DNA of 64,000 bases from Accumulibacter sp003538495 (GTDB lineage: Bacteria > Pseudomonadota > Gammaproteobacteria > Burkholderiales > Rhodocyclaceae). Positions within the stretch are counted from its first letter, which is position 1, and every line of letters begins with the position of its first letter. The position numbers and the translations under genes were made by a program. Location: contig NZ_JAPUVQ010000111.1 of NCBI RefSeq assembly GCF_029255145.1, positions 13,500 through 77,499 of the forward strand. The letters run 5' to 3'. A model generated the notes under the pieces. That model saw nothing but the letters and a program-made list of their open reading frames with translations. It made no database searches and was not told the origin of the DNA. This document shows, in pieces, positions 52,994 through 61,502 of this stretch.

Positions 52994-53920
52994 ATGGGCG
53001 TCGCCGTTGCCATTGAACAGGTCGAAAAGCGCTTTGGCTCGCTACGCGCGCTGGCCGGCGTTTCGCTGCGGATTGCAGAAGGCGAGTTTTTCGGTCTGCT
53101 AGGCCCCAACGGGGCCGGCAAGACGACGCTTATTTCGTGCCTGGCCGGTCTGGTCAGACCAGACGCCGGCACGCTAAGCGTGCTCGGGCACGACGTGGTA
53201 GCCAACTACCGTGAAGCACGGCGTCGCCTTGGCGTGGTGCCGCAGGAGCTGGTTTTTGACCCCTTCTTCTCGGTCCGCGAGACCTTGCGGATTCAGTCGG
53301 GCTACTTCGGAATCCGCCACAACGACGACTGGATCGACGAGATCCTCGCCAACCTCGACCTGACGGCCAAGGCCGACATCAACATGCGGCGCCTTTCCGG
53401 CGGCATGAAGCGACGCGTACTCGTCGCCCAGGCCCTGGTCCACAGGCCGCCGGTGATCGTTCTCGACGAGCCCACCGCCGGGGTCGACGTCGAACTGCGC
53501 CAGGGCCTGTGGCAATTCGTCCGCCGTCTCAACCAGGACGGACATACGGTCATCCTGACCACGCATTACCTCGAAGAGGCGGAAGCCTTGTGCGGGCGGA
53601 TCGCGATGCTCAAACAGGGACAGGTGGTGGCCCTCGATACCACCCGCAATCTGTTGGCACGCGTCGCCGGGCAGACCCTGCATCTGCGGCTGGCGGGTCC
53701 ACAAGCGCTGCCGTCGGCGCTGCGCACGCGGGCGACGGAGAGCGAGGGGACCTGGACCTTTCATCTCGCCGGTCTCGACGAGATCGAACCTTTGCTGGCC
53801 ACGCTGCGCCAGGGCAACTGCGTCATCGACGACCTGCGTCTGACACAAACCGACCTCGAGGACGTCTTTCTCGCCGTCATGCAAAGCAGCGGCAGCGCGC
53901 CGCAAGAGGCGCGCGGATGA
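52994..53920 (+). CDS. ABC exporter ATP-binding protein, YadG-like
   Basis: The 308-residue ABC ATPase has Walker A GPNGAGKTT, signature LSGGMKRRVLVAQ, Walker B VIVLDEPTAGVDVELR and switch His in LTTHYLEEAE. A C-terminal extension of about 90 residues is typical of YadG/CcmA-type exporters. It pairs with the permease that overlaps it by four bases. The order mla operon, this ABC pair, bolA, murA is common in betaproteobacteria, but the substrate is unknown. Confidence 0.9.
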   Translation: MGVAVAIEQVEKRFGSLRALAGVSLRIAEGEFFGLLGPNGAGKTTLISCLAGLVRPDAGTLSVLGHDVVANYREARRRLGVVPQELVFDPFFSVRETLRIQSGYFGIRHNDDWIDEILANLDLTAKADINMRRLSGGMKRRVLVAQALVHRPPVIVLDEPTAGVDVELRQGLWQFVRRLNQDGHTVILTTHYLEEAEALCGRIAMLKQGQVVALDTTRNLLARVAGQTLHLRLAGPQALPSALRTRATESEGTWTFHLAGLDEIEPLLATLRQGNCVIDDLRLTQTDLEDVFLAVMQSSGSAPQEARG

Positions 53921-54669
53921 CCGGCTTCCGAACGCTGCTCTACAAGGAGCTGCTGCGTTTCTGGAAGGTGAGCTTTCAGACCGTCGCGGCGCCGGTACTG
54001 ACCGCGCTGCTCTACCTGATGATCTTCTCGCACGTGCTCGAGGCGCGCGTACAGGTGCACGGAGTGCCGTACGGAGCCTTTCTGATTCCGGGTCTGGTGA
54101 TCATGTCGGCGCTGCAGAACGCCTTCGCCAACAGCTCGTCGAGCCTGATCCAGTCCAAGGTAACCGGTAGCCTCGTCTTTGTCCTGCTGCCGCCGATCTC
54201 CTACGTCGAGTTTTTTCTGGCTTATGTCGTTGCGGCGATGTTGCGCGGACTGATGGTCGGCGTCGGCATCCTGGCGGTGACGCTTTGGTTCGCGCCGCTC
54301 ACTTTTGTCGCACCGCTGTGGATTCTGCTGTTCATCACCCTGGGCGGCGGGATCATGGGTACGCTGGGAATGATTGCCGGCATCTGGGCCGACAAGTTCG
54401 ACCAACTGGCGGGTTTTCAGAATTTCCTGATCATGCCGCTGACGATGCTCTCGGGCGTCTTCTACTCGATTCACTCGCTACCCGAATTCTGGCAACTGGT
54501 GTCGCGCTTCAATCCCGTGTTCTATATGATCGACGGCTTTCGCTTCGGCTTCTTCGGCGTCTCCGACGTGACGCCGGAGATCAGTCTGGCGGTCGTCGTC
54601 GCCAGCTTCCTGGTGGTCTCGGCGGCGACGCTGGCGCTACTCCGGAGCGGTTACAAACTGAGGTCCTGA
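53917..54669 (+). CDS. ABC-2 type exporter permease, YadH-like
   Basis: The 250-residue product has six hydrophobic segments and the ABC-2 pattern, including FLIPGLVIMSALQNAFANSSSSLIQSK and QNFLIMPLTMLSGVFYSIHSLPEF. It starts in the ATGA overlap with the ATPase gene. It probably exports a lipid or other hydrophobic compound. Confidence 0.9.
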   Translation: MTGFRTLLYKELLRFWKVSFQTVAAPVLTALLYLMIFSHVLEARVQVHGVPYGAFLIPGLVIMSALQNAFANSSSSLIQSKVTGSLVFVLLPPISYVEFFLAYVVAAMLRGLMVGVGILAVTLWFAPLTFVAPLWILLFITLGGGIMGTLGMIAGIWADKFDQLAGFQNFLIMPLTMLSGVFYSIHSLPEFWQLVSRFNPVFYMIDGFRFGFFGVSDVTPEISLAVVVASFLVVSAATLALLRSGYKLRS

Positions 54670-54672
54670 GTC

Positions 54673-54918
54673 ATGATGCAGCCTGAACAAATCCGTAAGA
54701 TCATCGCCGACGGGATGCCCTGCGAGCACCTGCAGGTAGCCGGGGATGGACAACATTTCGAGGCCCTGATCGTCAGCAAGGAGTTCGTCGGCAAGACCCG
54801 CGTGCAACGGCAGCAACGGGTGAACGAGGTGCTGCGCGCCCTGTTCAACAGCGGCGAACTGCACGCGCTGTCGATGAAGACTCAGACCCCTGACGAATGG
54901 GGTGCGACGCGTGGATAA
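54673..54918 (+). CDS. ibaG: BolA family protein (IbaG-like)
   Basis: The 81-residue protein has the BolA fold: CEHLQVAGDGQHFEALIVSKEFVGKTRVQRQQRVNEVL and LHALSMKTQTPDEW. IbaG-type BolA proteins partner with monothiol glutaredoxins in iron-sulfur handling and acid response, and the gene commonly precedes murA. Its end overlaps the murA start. Confidence 0.92.
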   Translation: MMQPEQIRKIIADGMPCEHLQVAGDGQHFEALIVSKEFVGKTRVQRQQRVNEVLRALFNSGELHALSMKTQTPDEWGATRG

Positions 54919-56173
54919 ACTGCTGATCCAGGGCGGTACGCCGCTGTCCGGTGAAATAGCGATTTCCGGAGCAAAGAACGCCGCGCTGCCGATCCTCTGC
55001 GCCAGCCTGCTGTCGTCGGACGCTCTTCATCTGACCAACGTGCCACGGTTGAAGGACATCTCGACCATGCTGCGCCTGCTCGAACAGATGGGCGTCCGGG
55101 TCGCCGACGAGGGCCGCGAGGGGCTGGTATTGAATAGCCATGGACTCGACAACCCACTCGCCCCGTACGACATGGTCAAGACCATGCGCGCGGCGATTCT
55201 GGTCCTCGGCCCGCTGCTGGCGCGTCACGGCGAGGCACGGGTATCGCTGCCGGGCGGCTGCGCGATCGGAGCCCGGCCAGTCGAACAGCACATCAGGGGC
55301 CTGCAGGCGATGGGCGCCGAGGTCCATGTCGAGCACGGCTACATCCATGCCCGGGCGCCGGGAAAACGCGGACTGGAGGGCGCGCGCATCGTTACCGACA
55401 TGGTCACCGTGACCGGTACCGAAAACCTGATGATGGCTGCCGTCCTGGCCAGAGGCGAAACGATCATCGAAAACGCGGCGCGCGAACCCGAGGTCGTCGA
55501 CCTCGCCGCCTGCTTGGTATCGATGGGCGCGCAGATTGCCGGCGCCGGCACCGACCGAATCCGCATCCAGGGGGTCGAACGCCTGCACGGAGCGACGCAT
55601 GCGATCATGGCCGACCGCATCGAGACCGGCACCTATCTGTGCGCTGCCGCGGCGACCGGCGGCCGGGTCCGGCTGACCAACACCTCGGCGGCGTATCTTG
55701 ACGCAGTGGTCGACAAGCTGTTCGACGCCGGCTGCGAGCTGCTCACCGAGCGCACCGCGATCACCCTGCAGGCGCCGCCGCGGCTCAGGGCGGTGAGCAT
55801 CCGTACCTCGCCCTACCCGGCCTTCCCGACCGACATGCAGGCGCAGTTCATGGCCATCAACTGTGTTGCCGAAGGATCGGCCGTGATTCGCGAGACGATC
55901 TTTGAAAATCGCTTCATGCACGCCGTCGAACTGATCCGTCTTGGCGCCGACATCAGGATCGACGCCAGCAACGCGATGGTCACCGGCGTCGACCATCTCG
56001 ACGGCGCGACGGTGATGGCCACCGACCTGCGCGCCTCCGCGAGCCTGGTCATTGCCGGCCTGGTGGCGCAGGGCGAGACAGTCATCGAGCGGATCTATCA
56101 TCTCGACCGGGGCTACGAAGGAATCGAGGAGAAGCTCGGTCAACTCGGCGCACGCGTCAGGCGGGTCCGCTGA
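54911..56173 (+). CDS. murA: UDP-N-acetylglucosamine 1-carboxyvinyltransferase MurA
   Basis: The 420-residue protein starts MDKLLIQGGTPLSGEIAISGAKNAALP and has the active-site loop LPGGCAIGARPV with the catalytic Cys at about residue 117 (Cys115 in E. coli), so it should be fosfomycin-sensitive. It catalyses the first committed step of peptidoglycan synthesis in the cytosol. GTG 54911 is preferred for its GGGG at usual spacing and family start; an in-frame GTG lies at 54902. The hisG gene that often follows is absent. Confidence 0.96.
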   Translation: MDKLLIQGGTPLSGEIAISGAKNAALPILCASLLSSDALHLTNVPRLKDISTMLRLLEQMGVRVADEGREGLVLNSHGLDNPLAPYDMVKTMRAAILVLGPLLARHGEARVSLPGGCAIGARPVEQHIRGLQAMGAEVHVEHGYIHARAPGKRGLEGARIVTDMVTVTGTENLMMAAVLARGETIIENAAREPEVVDLAACLVSMGAQIAGAGTDRIRIQGVERLHGATHAIMADRIETGTYLCAAAATGGRVRLTNTSAAYLDAVVDKLFDAGCELLTERTAITLQAPPRLRAVSIRTSPYPAFPTDMQAQFMAINCVAEGSAVIRETIFENRFMHAVELIRLGADIRIDASNAMVTGVDHLDGATVMATDLRASASLVIAGLVAQGETVIERIYHLDRGYEGIEEKLGQLGARVRRVR

Positions 56174-56369
56174 AGCAGCACGGCAGCGCGCCGAAGCGCT
56201 TGCTGGCGGCCGTCGCGGTCGGCAGTGGGGCCAATGCGGGCACCGGCGTTCGTCGGGTGATGAGACCGCTCGTGAACCTGCTCGTTTGGCGGCCTGGATC
56301 GTTGCTTGGCCCCACCGCCGGGCCTCGGACGACCAGAGGGTCAGCGTCGCTCTCGGCTCGCGACGACAG

Positions 56370-56660
56370 TCAGCCGGGCGCGGCGACGCCTTCGATCAGT
56401 TGCAGATCGTTGTCCTGGGCGAAGTGGAGAACGAATCGATAGGCCATCGGTTCCACTTCGTACAGACGACCATCGACGAAGACGGCCTTCTCGCCCTTGT
56501 GGGTCCGTGGTCCGACGTAGGGCGAGTACCTCATTCTCTTCTCTGCGCCAAAAGCCGACAGCACCCCGCAGAGCCGCTCTGCCCAATCGCTGGGGCGGAA
56601 CTTCTTGCCGGCGGTGGTCAAACCGACAATGATGAAAGAGGAATGAGGAGAAGTGGTCAT
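56370..56660 (-). CDS. DUF3579 family protein
   Basis: The 96-residue protein has FIIVGLTTAGKKFRPSDWAERL, YSPYVGPRTHKG and VEPMAYRFVLHFAQDNDL, the DUF3579 pattern found in betaproteobacteria. Function is unknown. It is convergent with murA and is the last gene of ordinary chromosomal type before the mobile region. Confidence 0.88.
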   Translation of the reverse strand: MTTSPHSSFIIVGLTTAGKKFRPSDWAERLCGVLSAFGAEKRMRYSPYVGPRTHKGEKAVFVDGRLYEVEPMAYRFVLHFAQDNDLQLIEGVAAPG

Positions 56661-57074
56661 ATCTCGGTGCAGTCGTAACGAGGAGCCCGCAAGCTGCGCT
56701 CGAGGAATATCGTTGAACGGTTACGGTTGATGCCGACGCGTGGATTCTACCAGAAAGGCGGCTAGGTGATGGGTCTTGTGCCACCTGCGAAAAGGGGTAT
56801 GTGGATCGGCTTTGGCCATCGCGTCCGCCGGTCTGCTTCCGCTTGACCGCCACCACTCCGCAGTCCAAGCCATCGAGATCGGGGGCCCGAACAAGCCGCG
56901 GTGGTGGCGATAGTGGGATCGAACAGTGCCACGCGTGCCAGTGTTTGCAACGTTTTATAATTGTTTTTGTCGTCGTCTACCGCCACGTATACCGACAAAC
57001 CGATAATTGTTGTCGTCAGTCAACGCTCGGCAGGCATGCGCGAACATCGGCAGCCCGCGGCATCACCGTTCTGT

Positions 57075-57529
57075 CGATAGGTGCAGCCTTGCACAAGGCG
57101 ATAACGACGACAGTATCGGGCACCGCGCGGTGACAAGCTCAAAAAAATTGCAGAAGCGCCCGCAACCGATCGGCGGTGCCACGGCGGTGCCAGGCGATAG
57201 GGCAACTCGGCAGCTGCCAGGCGTTGCGGTCGCTGGCCGGCGATCGGCGAAGCCTTCCACGACGCGGTGCCGGCAACGCTGTCGGGATCTGCTCGGGGGC
57301 GATCGCCAGCAGGTGGCACCCGGGCGAAGCCCATACCGATCGGCCGCCAGCGATCGGCGGTTCCATGGCGGTGCCAGCGATAGGGCAACTCGGCAGCTGG
57401 CGGGCCTCCCGGTCACTGGCGGGCGATCCGCGCCAGGTCGAGCCCTCATCGATCACGAATCGATCGGCGGGTCTTCGTCCTCTCGATCGGCGAAGCCTTC
57501 CACGAGGCGATGACGGCAGCGCTGTCGGG
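57075..57529. repeat. Three copies of a 46-bp degenerate repeat (57075-57120, 57241-57286, 57484-57529)
   Basis: Copies begin CGAT(C/A)GG and end with (T)GTCGGG or TATCGGG. They share the core GCCTTsCACrAsGCG, which in the first copy is a perfect hairpin GCCTTG-CA-CAAGGC. The second and third copies differ at few positions; the first is more diverged. Spacing (166 and 243 bp) is irregular, so this is not a CRISPR array. REP-like palindromic elements are the nearest analogy. Confidence 0.65.
57167..57429. repeat. Two copies of an 80-bp direct repeat (57167-57246 and 57351-57429)
   Basis: Both copies start CGATCGGCGGT, share GCGATAGGGCAACTCGGCAG and end with a GGCGATC or GGCGATC-like tail. One contains the palindrome GGCAGCTGCC. 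They alternate with the 46-bp repeat, which suggests duplication of a composite unit followed by decay. Confidence 0.6.
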
Positions 57530-57537
57530 CCATAAGA

Positions 57538-57561
57538 AAGCCCCAGCGTTCACTGGGGCTT
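57538..57561 (-). terminator. Terminator after the RadC-like gene
   Basis: AAGCCCCAG and CTGGGGCTT (nine-base stem, six-base loop) followed on the minus strand by TCTTATG. It lies 100 bp after the RadC-like stop and would end the element's leftmost transcript. Confidence 0.6.
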
Positions 57562-57660
57562 CCACCACGGACACCGGGGTTTTTTGGTCTGGACACTCCG
57601 CGGCTTGTCCAGTTCGCCAGGGTCATCTGCAAAAGCCACGACCCCGATTGCAGCGAATGG

Positions 57661-58281
57661 TCAAGCGGTCGCTTCCCTGTACGCAGCGGTGACAAGCAAT
57701 GTTGTTGGCTCCCTTTCGTTTGGGTCGATCTCTCTCAGATGCCGCAAGGCACAGGCCAAGAAACGGCCGACGATGCGCAGGCGTTCCTCATGGGGTGGGC
57801 TACTTGGTGCCAGCTTGGTCTCTCTGGGCCGGTCGAACTCGGAAACCCTGTGGACATTCATCCCGCAGACAATCAGGTGGTCTACCAAATCGATTTCCAA
57901 GAGCCCCAAGGTAACCCGCAGCGTGTTGGTTTGCAGCCAATCGCCATTGCTCGGTAGGTTGTGGCCTAGAATCGGGTGGTTGTGGGCAAAGATTGCGCGA
58001 CTGGCATTGTTCGCCAACAGGAATTTGCAGATCTCGCGTTGGTGGATATCAACCTTGGACAACGTACCAGAAAAGAGCGCCTCGGAAGCCAGCAGCCTGT
58101 TCTGATCGTCGAGCGCAAGGCACCAGAAGACTTCGTGTTCCTTGTCGGTCAAGTGCAACCGCAGCCAGTCGAAAAGGTCGTCGTCATATGCCAGATTCTC
58201 GCCCGGTTCGCGCATCCGATCCGCCAAGATGTTCTTGGCGCTGCGAATCATCGCGTCTTGGCTCTCGGTCAGCGCCTCCAT
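57661..58281 (-). CDS. RadC-like JAB-domain protein with altered motif
   Basis: The 206-residue product matches the mobile-element type of RadC (LRLHLTDKEHEVFWCLALDDQNRLL, SKVDIHQREICKFLLANNASRAIFAHNHP). The JAMM motif reads HNHPILGHNLPSNGD: eleven residues separate the second His from the Asp, where RadC proteins have ten (HxHPSG-type loop). After LVDHLIVCG the usual RadC end is followed by about 60 extra residues of no known domain. RadC-like genes are common on integrative elements; their function is unsettled. It overlaps the upstream gene by TGATG. Confidence 0.8.
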   Translation of the reverse strand: MEALTESQDAMIRSAKNILADRMREPGENLAYDDDLFDWLRLHLTDKEHEVFWCLALDDQNRLLASEALFSGTLSKVDIHQREICKFLLANNASRAIFAHNHPILGHNLPSNGDWLQTNTLRVTLGLLEIDLVDHLIVCGMNVHRVSEFDRPRETKLAPSSPPHEERLRIVGRFLACALRHLREIDPNEREPTTLLVTAAYREATA

Positions 58282-58814
58282 CAGATCGCAAATCCAGCGG
58301 CGTCAGCTTGCTGGCGAAGCGCGTCGGCTTTTTCCAGGCAAGTGTCACGGTGTCGATTTGCCGCGGCGATCTGCCGAACACGATCGGCGGCCGATAGCGC
58401 GGACGGCCAGTCCACGAGGTCGGCAGCGTCCTGAATGGCCCCCATTATCAAGTCAGTACCAAGGCTTGCAAGCAGAATAGACTTCAGCGCGCCAAGTTCC
58501 AGATACTTCCCTGACTGCAGGCGGCCAATCATCCCATTGGCTACCTCTAGAAGCCGGATAGGATTGGCACTACTGGAATTGCGAGACATTGCCAGCAAGC
58601 CGTCGGAGATTGGGAGACGAGCCGCCCGCACTTGCTCTTCAACCACGAGCCGCAATGTGTTCAGGATCTCGTCTTTCGATGCCGGTGCGCCGGACAGGCG
58701 CCGGATTTCTTCGTCAGCTTGGCGAACTCCGGCATCAGCGTCGGAAAGCCCTTCAAGAATCAAGTTGATTGCGCTCGCTGCAGCTGCCGTTTGGCTTTTT
58801 GTCGCGTGTTGCAT
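58281..58814 (-). CDS. Hypothetical element protein, helical
   Basis: The 177-residue product is soluble and mostly helical, with no recognised domain. The ATG at 58814 follows AAAGGAAC; a longer frame to 58844 is possible. The stop is shared with the RadC start (TGATG), so the two are co-translated. The composition (Ala, Asp, Arg-rich) and the phrase AINLILEGLSDADAGVRQADEEIRRL suggest a coiled-coil or helical bundle. Function is unknown. Confidence 0.7.
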   Translation of the reverse strand: MQHATKSQTAAAASAINLILEGLSDADAGVRQADEEIRRLSGAPASKDEILNTLRLVVEEQVRAARLPISDGLLAMSRNSSSANPIRLLEVANGMIGRLQSGKYLELGALKSILLASLGTDLIMGAIQDAADLVDWPSALSAADRVRQIAAANRHRDTCLEKADALRQQADAAGFAI

Positions 58815-58937
58815 GTGTGTTCCTTTGTGAAAATTCCCGGACAAGCGCCGGGTGCGCGCCGCACTCTGTCGGCAAGAAATTGGCGCCCTGGTACCTCTTC
58901 TGTTGCGCGCAGGGCAGGCCAGCCAGGCGGCATCCGA

Positions 58938-59483
58938 TCATTCGTTCTCGTTGCCAGTCGGCGGCCGATCCGCGCGAGGGGCGACAGATGGCCTCTTGAA
59001 TACAGGTTCTCTTATCATCCCGCCGCGAACCGTGATTCCAGCCGCCGCCACGGCGGCGTCTATGCGGGCTCTGATTTCCTTGAGCACCCCGGATAACTCC
59101 AGCTGTTTCCGGAATTCTCTGATGGTGCTGGCCGAAGGTGGGCGGGGTTGCCAAGGGTCGGTGCCGACAAAACGGGCCGTCGCGTAGCTGTCGAGAATCA
59201 CCGCCTCCACCTGGTCGTCGCTGAGCAACCAAAACCAGCAGACCACCAGACAACGGAGCAGCATCGCCGCGGAGTATCCCGGCCTGCCGGTGCGCCGTTG
59301 GTCACGGCAGTAGGCACGACGAACGATGGCTTCCAGGTCAGCCCAGGGAAGCAGGCGTTCAAGATTCGCCAGGGCCTCGGCTCGCTTTGGCGTCTTGGCA
59401 CGTGGCCAGCGTACTGACGTAAACAGGCTGCCGGCGTCCGCCCTGACATCACCCGCAGAAACGGTGAGTGAACGCGGTTTCAT
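58938..59483 (-). pseudogene. IS5-family transposase N-terminal remnant
   Basis: The 181 codons cover the DUF772-type N-terminal domain of IS5-like transposases: LERLLPWADLEAIVRRAY, RTGRPGYSAAMLLRCLVVCWFWLLSDDQVEAVI and PSASTIREFRKQLE. Where the first catalytic Asp (in a GxxVDAT-like segment) is expected, it reads GITVRGGMIREPVF and then ends in an unrelated tail. The DDE catalytic part is missing and no matching terminal inverted repeats were seen, so it cannot transpose by itself. A domesticated DNA-binding protein is an alternative reading. Confidence 0.72.
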
Positions 59484-59843
59484 CCTGGTGAATAATTCAG
59501 TTCAGTATGTTTGAGTCCAACCCGCACCAAAACAAACGAGGTGCGCATTACCCCCGAACGAAAACGCTCGGGAGGACCCACAAGTGAACGACGACTGAAC
59601 GCCACTACCGCGTTCTGATGGATACCAGCGTTCGAAGCTCTGGCACCCAGGCTGCGCGACGAAAACGCGCACCTGATCTGCGGGGAATGCGGGAATAGCG
59701 GGGTAACTTTCACCCCGTATACTTTTTTTGTCTCTGACACTTCTCGCACGTTGTAAGAAACATACCCCGCTTTACCCGCATACCCCGCAAGAGGGGGAAA
59801 GGGGTGGAAGGCGGTTGGTAGCGCAGTTGTTCGGTCCATCTTG
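59484..59843. other. Non-coding stretch with iteron-like array
   Basis: A minus-strand frame open across this gap has no recognised protein character and its centre is explained by the inverted array at 59680-59788. The left part, 59484-59679, holds nothing recognisable. The gap lies directly downstream of the helicase-like gene. Confidence 0.55.
59680..59788. repeat. Inverted iteron-like array, candidate replication origin
   Basis: Two 27-bp arms (59680-59706 and 59762-59788) are imperfect inverted copies (23 of 27 positions). Each arm contains three tandem units of the type GCGGG(G)WAw. The 55-bp centre is AT-richer, contains a T-run and one more half unit (ACCCCGTAT). It lies 56 bp past the stop of the AAA+ helicase-like gene. 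Such clustered repeats beside a replication gene recall iteron origins of plasmids and satellite phages; a transcription attenuator is the alternative. Confidence 0.55.
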
Positions 59844-61502
59844 TCAGAATGGGATAGAAGCATCAGCCGCGTTAGCCGCAGGCATGACGTGCCATCGGGC
59901 CACCTTGGCGTGGCCGTCTAAGCCAGCCTGTCTCAAGGTCGAGCCATCGACAATGCGGTCTCGGTGCGATCTGAGCCAGAAGCCAAGCCGTCTGGCGTTC
60001 GGCTTCTCGCTGCAAACCAGTTGTAGCGCTTCGCGCAGGTCGGCATGGACATACTCAGAAGTCATCGGCGCCGCTTCCATGCCGGCCGAGACCACCTCGG
60101 CGGCCGTCTTTTTCTCGCTGCCGAATACCTCGCTCCACGATCCATAGAGCAGCCTCATGGCTTCAAGGTCGGGGTCCTGGTCGCGCAGCGCCTCGGAAGC
60201 CTTGAGCGGATCGGGTAGCCCCAACCAAACCAGCGGCCGGCGGACGAGCCTGTCCCAATGCTCGAAACCTCCTAAAGGGTAAAGCCCGTCGACGGCTGGA
60301 AAACCGGCGCCGATGTAGGCGAGGCAGATTGTCAGCGCATCGCGGATGAACGCGCCGCGCTGCGCGAATACATCATTGAGGTGGTCCCGCTTGAATGCTC
60401 GTTGCTCTGGTCGCTCTTGGCAGGCATCCAGGCGAATCAGGGAAACGCGGCGTTTGAGGTCGCCGACGATGGCCAGGTTATTGCCTGTGGCTACGAGAAG
60501 TGCGTGTGTCGGTATGCTCACCATCCCACTGGCACCCAACGGGCGTAGACGAACGAATTCCTGACTGGCGACTTGGCAGAGCAGCTCACCTTTCAGCGGT
60601 CGTTCGATGTTATCCAGGGCGATGCACGCATCACCAGCCAACAGCACACCGGCAAGCCTCTTCTCTGTTTCGGCGTCGTCATGCCCCAAAGAGAGCACGC
60701 TTGCCCGTCGTCCGCTGGCAATGATTGCAAAGGTTTCGGCAATCAGCGTCTTGCCTGTTCCCGGAGAGGGCGCAGTAACCGCCATCATGGGAGCCGCCGA
60801 CAACACCCGCCGGAGCAGGCCGGTCATCACGCCGGCCAGGAACGCGCTACGGTCCGTGTCGTCGACAAACGGGAACTCAGAAACCGCTTCAATCAGCCTG
60901 CCGGCCGCGCTACTGGCCTCGTCCATGCCCGGCTTTGAAGCCGGCGCGGTGTAGCCGGGAATCTTTTCAAAGGCCAGGAACAGGCCGGTGTCGGCGTCGT
61001 ATCCAGGTGCATCAAGTAGTCGTCCGTTGAGGGTTACGATCGGCGCCTCGACGAACCCGGTGAGCTGGCGAAGCTCTGGCCAATAGCCACGCGACAGGTA
61101 CGCATCGGAAACACGCCGAGGACAATCGCAGCTCTTGTATGCTTCCGACCTCGCGTCATAGCGTTCGTGCAGCGCTGCACGGCCGGCCAATTCGGCCAGG
61201 TGGGCGCCATCAACAGAATGCAGAATCAGCGCGCCACGCGCACGGGTTATGCCCTTGCCGGGCGATTCTGGCGCCGGATAGACGCGTACCGGGCGACCAG
61301 CGAACACGAACAGGTTTTCGCCATATTCCTTCAAGGCTTCACCCAGCTCGTCCAGGATCTGCGGCAGGCGGCCAGGATCGTGACGAATCACCCGCCGGCC
61401 GCTGGAATCGTAAGTGCCAGTCGACGGCTTCGCGGGCACGCGTCGTCTGCTTGCCTTGGCGAGCTTCTCGGCGGCCTGTTCCAGGTTGGTGACGTTGGTC
61501 AT
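59844..61502 (-). CDS. AAA+ helicase-like replication protein of the mobile element
   Basis: The 552-residue product has a Walker A APSPGTGKT near residue 248, Walker B ACIALDNIE near 294, a sensor-type LLVATGNNL and an arginine pair LKRRVSLIRLD. This order fits AAA+/SF3-like helicases of phage, plasmid and satellite replication modules. The first 200 residues lack a recognisable primase motif. The C-terminal part has no domain I know. It begins in the ATGA overlap with the primase-zinc-finger-like gene and is the last of six coupled genes. It probably unwinds the element's DNA at an origin; the array just downstream is a candidate. Confidence 0.8.
   Translation of the reverse strand: MTNVTNLEQAAEKLAKASRRRVPAKPSTGTYDSSGRRVIRHDPGRLPQILDELGEALKEYGENLFVFAGRPVRVYPAPESPGKGITRARGALILHSVDGAHLAELAGRAALHERYDARSEAYKSCDCPRRVSDAYLSRGYWPELRQLTGFVEAPIVTLNGRLLDAPGYDADTGLFLAFEKIPGYTAPASKPGMDEASSAAGRLIEAVSEFPFVDDTDRSAFLAGVMTGLLRRVLSAAPMMAVTAPSPGTGKTLIAETFAIIASGRRASVLSLGHDDAETEKRLAGVLLAGDACIALDNIERPLKGELLCQVASQEFVRLRPLGASGMVSIPTHALLVATGNNLAIVGDLKRRVSLIRLDACQERPEQRAFKRDHLNDVFAQRGAFIRDALTICLAYIGAGFPAVDGLYPLGGFEHWDRLVRRPLVWLGLPDPLKASEALRDQDPDLEAMRLLYGSWSEVFGSEKKTAAEVVSAGMEAAPMTSEYVHADLREALQLVCSEKPNARRLGFWLRSHRDRIVDGSTLRQAGLDGHAKVARWHVMPAANAADASIPF

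Larger units (their letters stand above)
56661..57660. other. One-kilobase gene-poor region with degenerate repeats
   Basis: No convincing gene is present; the open frames over 57007-57513 on both strands are by-products of the repeats. An AT-rich patch at 56951-57020 holds two copies of ATAATTGTT(TTT)GTCGTC 46 bp apart. From 57075 to 57529 two repeat types alternate (listed separately). A minus-strand terminator follows at 57538-57561. The region marks the border between core genes and the element. Confidence 0.6.

Noticed and set aside
57007..57513. Long open frames on both strands in the repeat region
   Set aside because: They follow from GC-rich repeats in phase, have low-complexity Arg/Ala/Pro/Gly content and no start signal.
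57075..57529. Repeats considered as a CRISPR array
   Set aside because: Only three copies, degenerate and at 166 and 243 bp spacing, with no cas genes.
59480..59863. Minus-strand open frame of 127 codons
   Set aside because: Its centre is the inverted iteron-like array and the remainder has no protein-like pattern.
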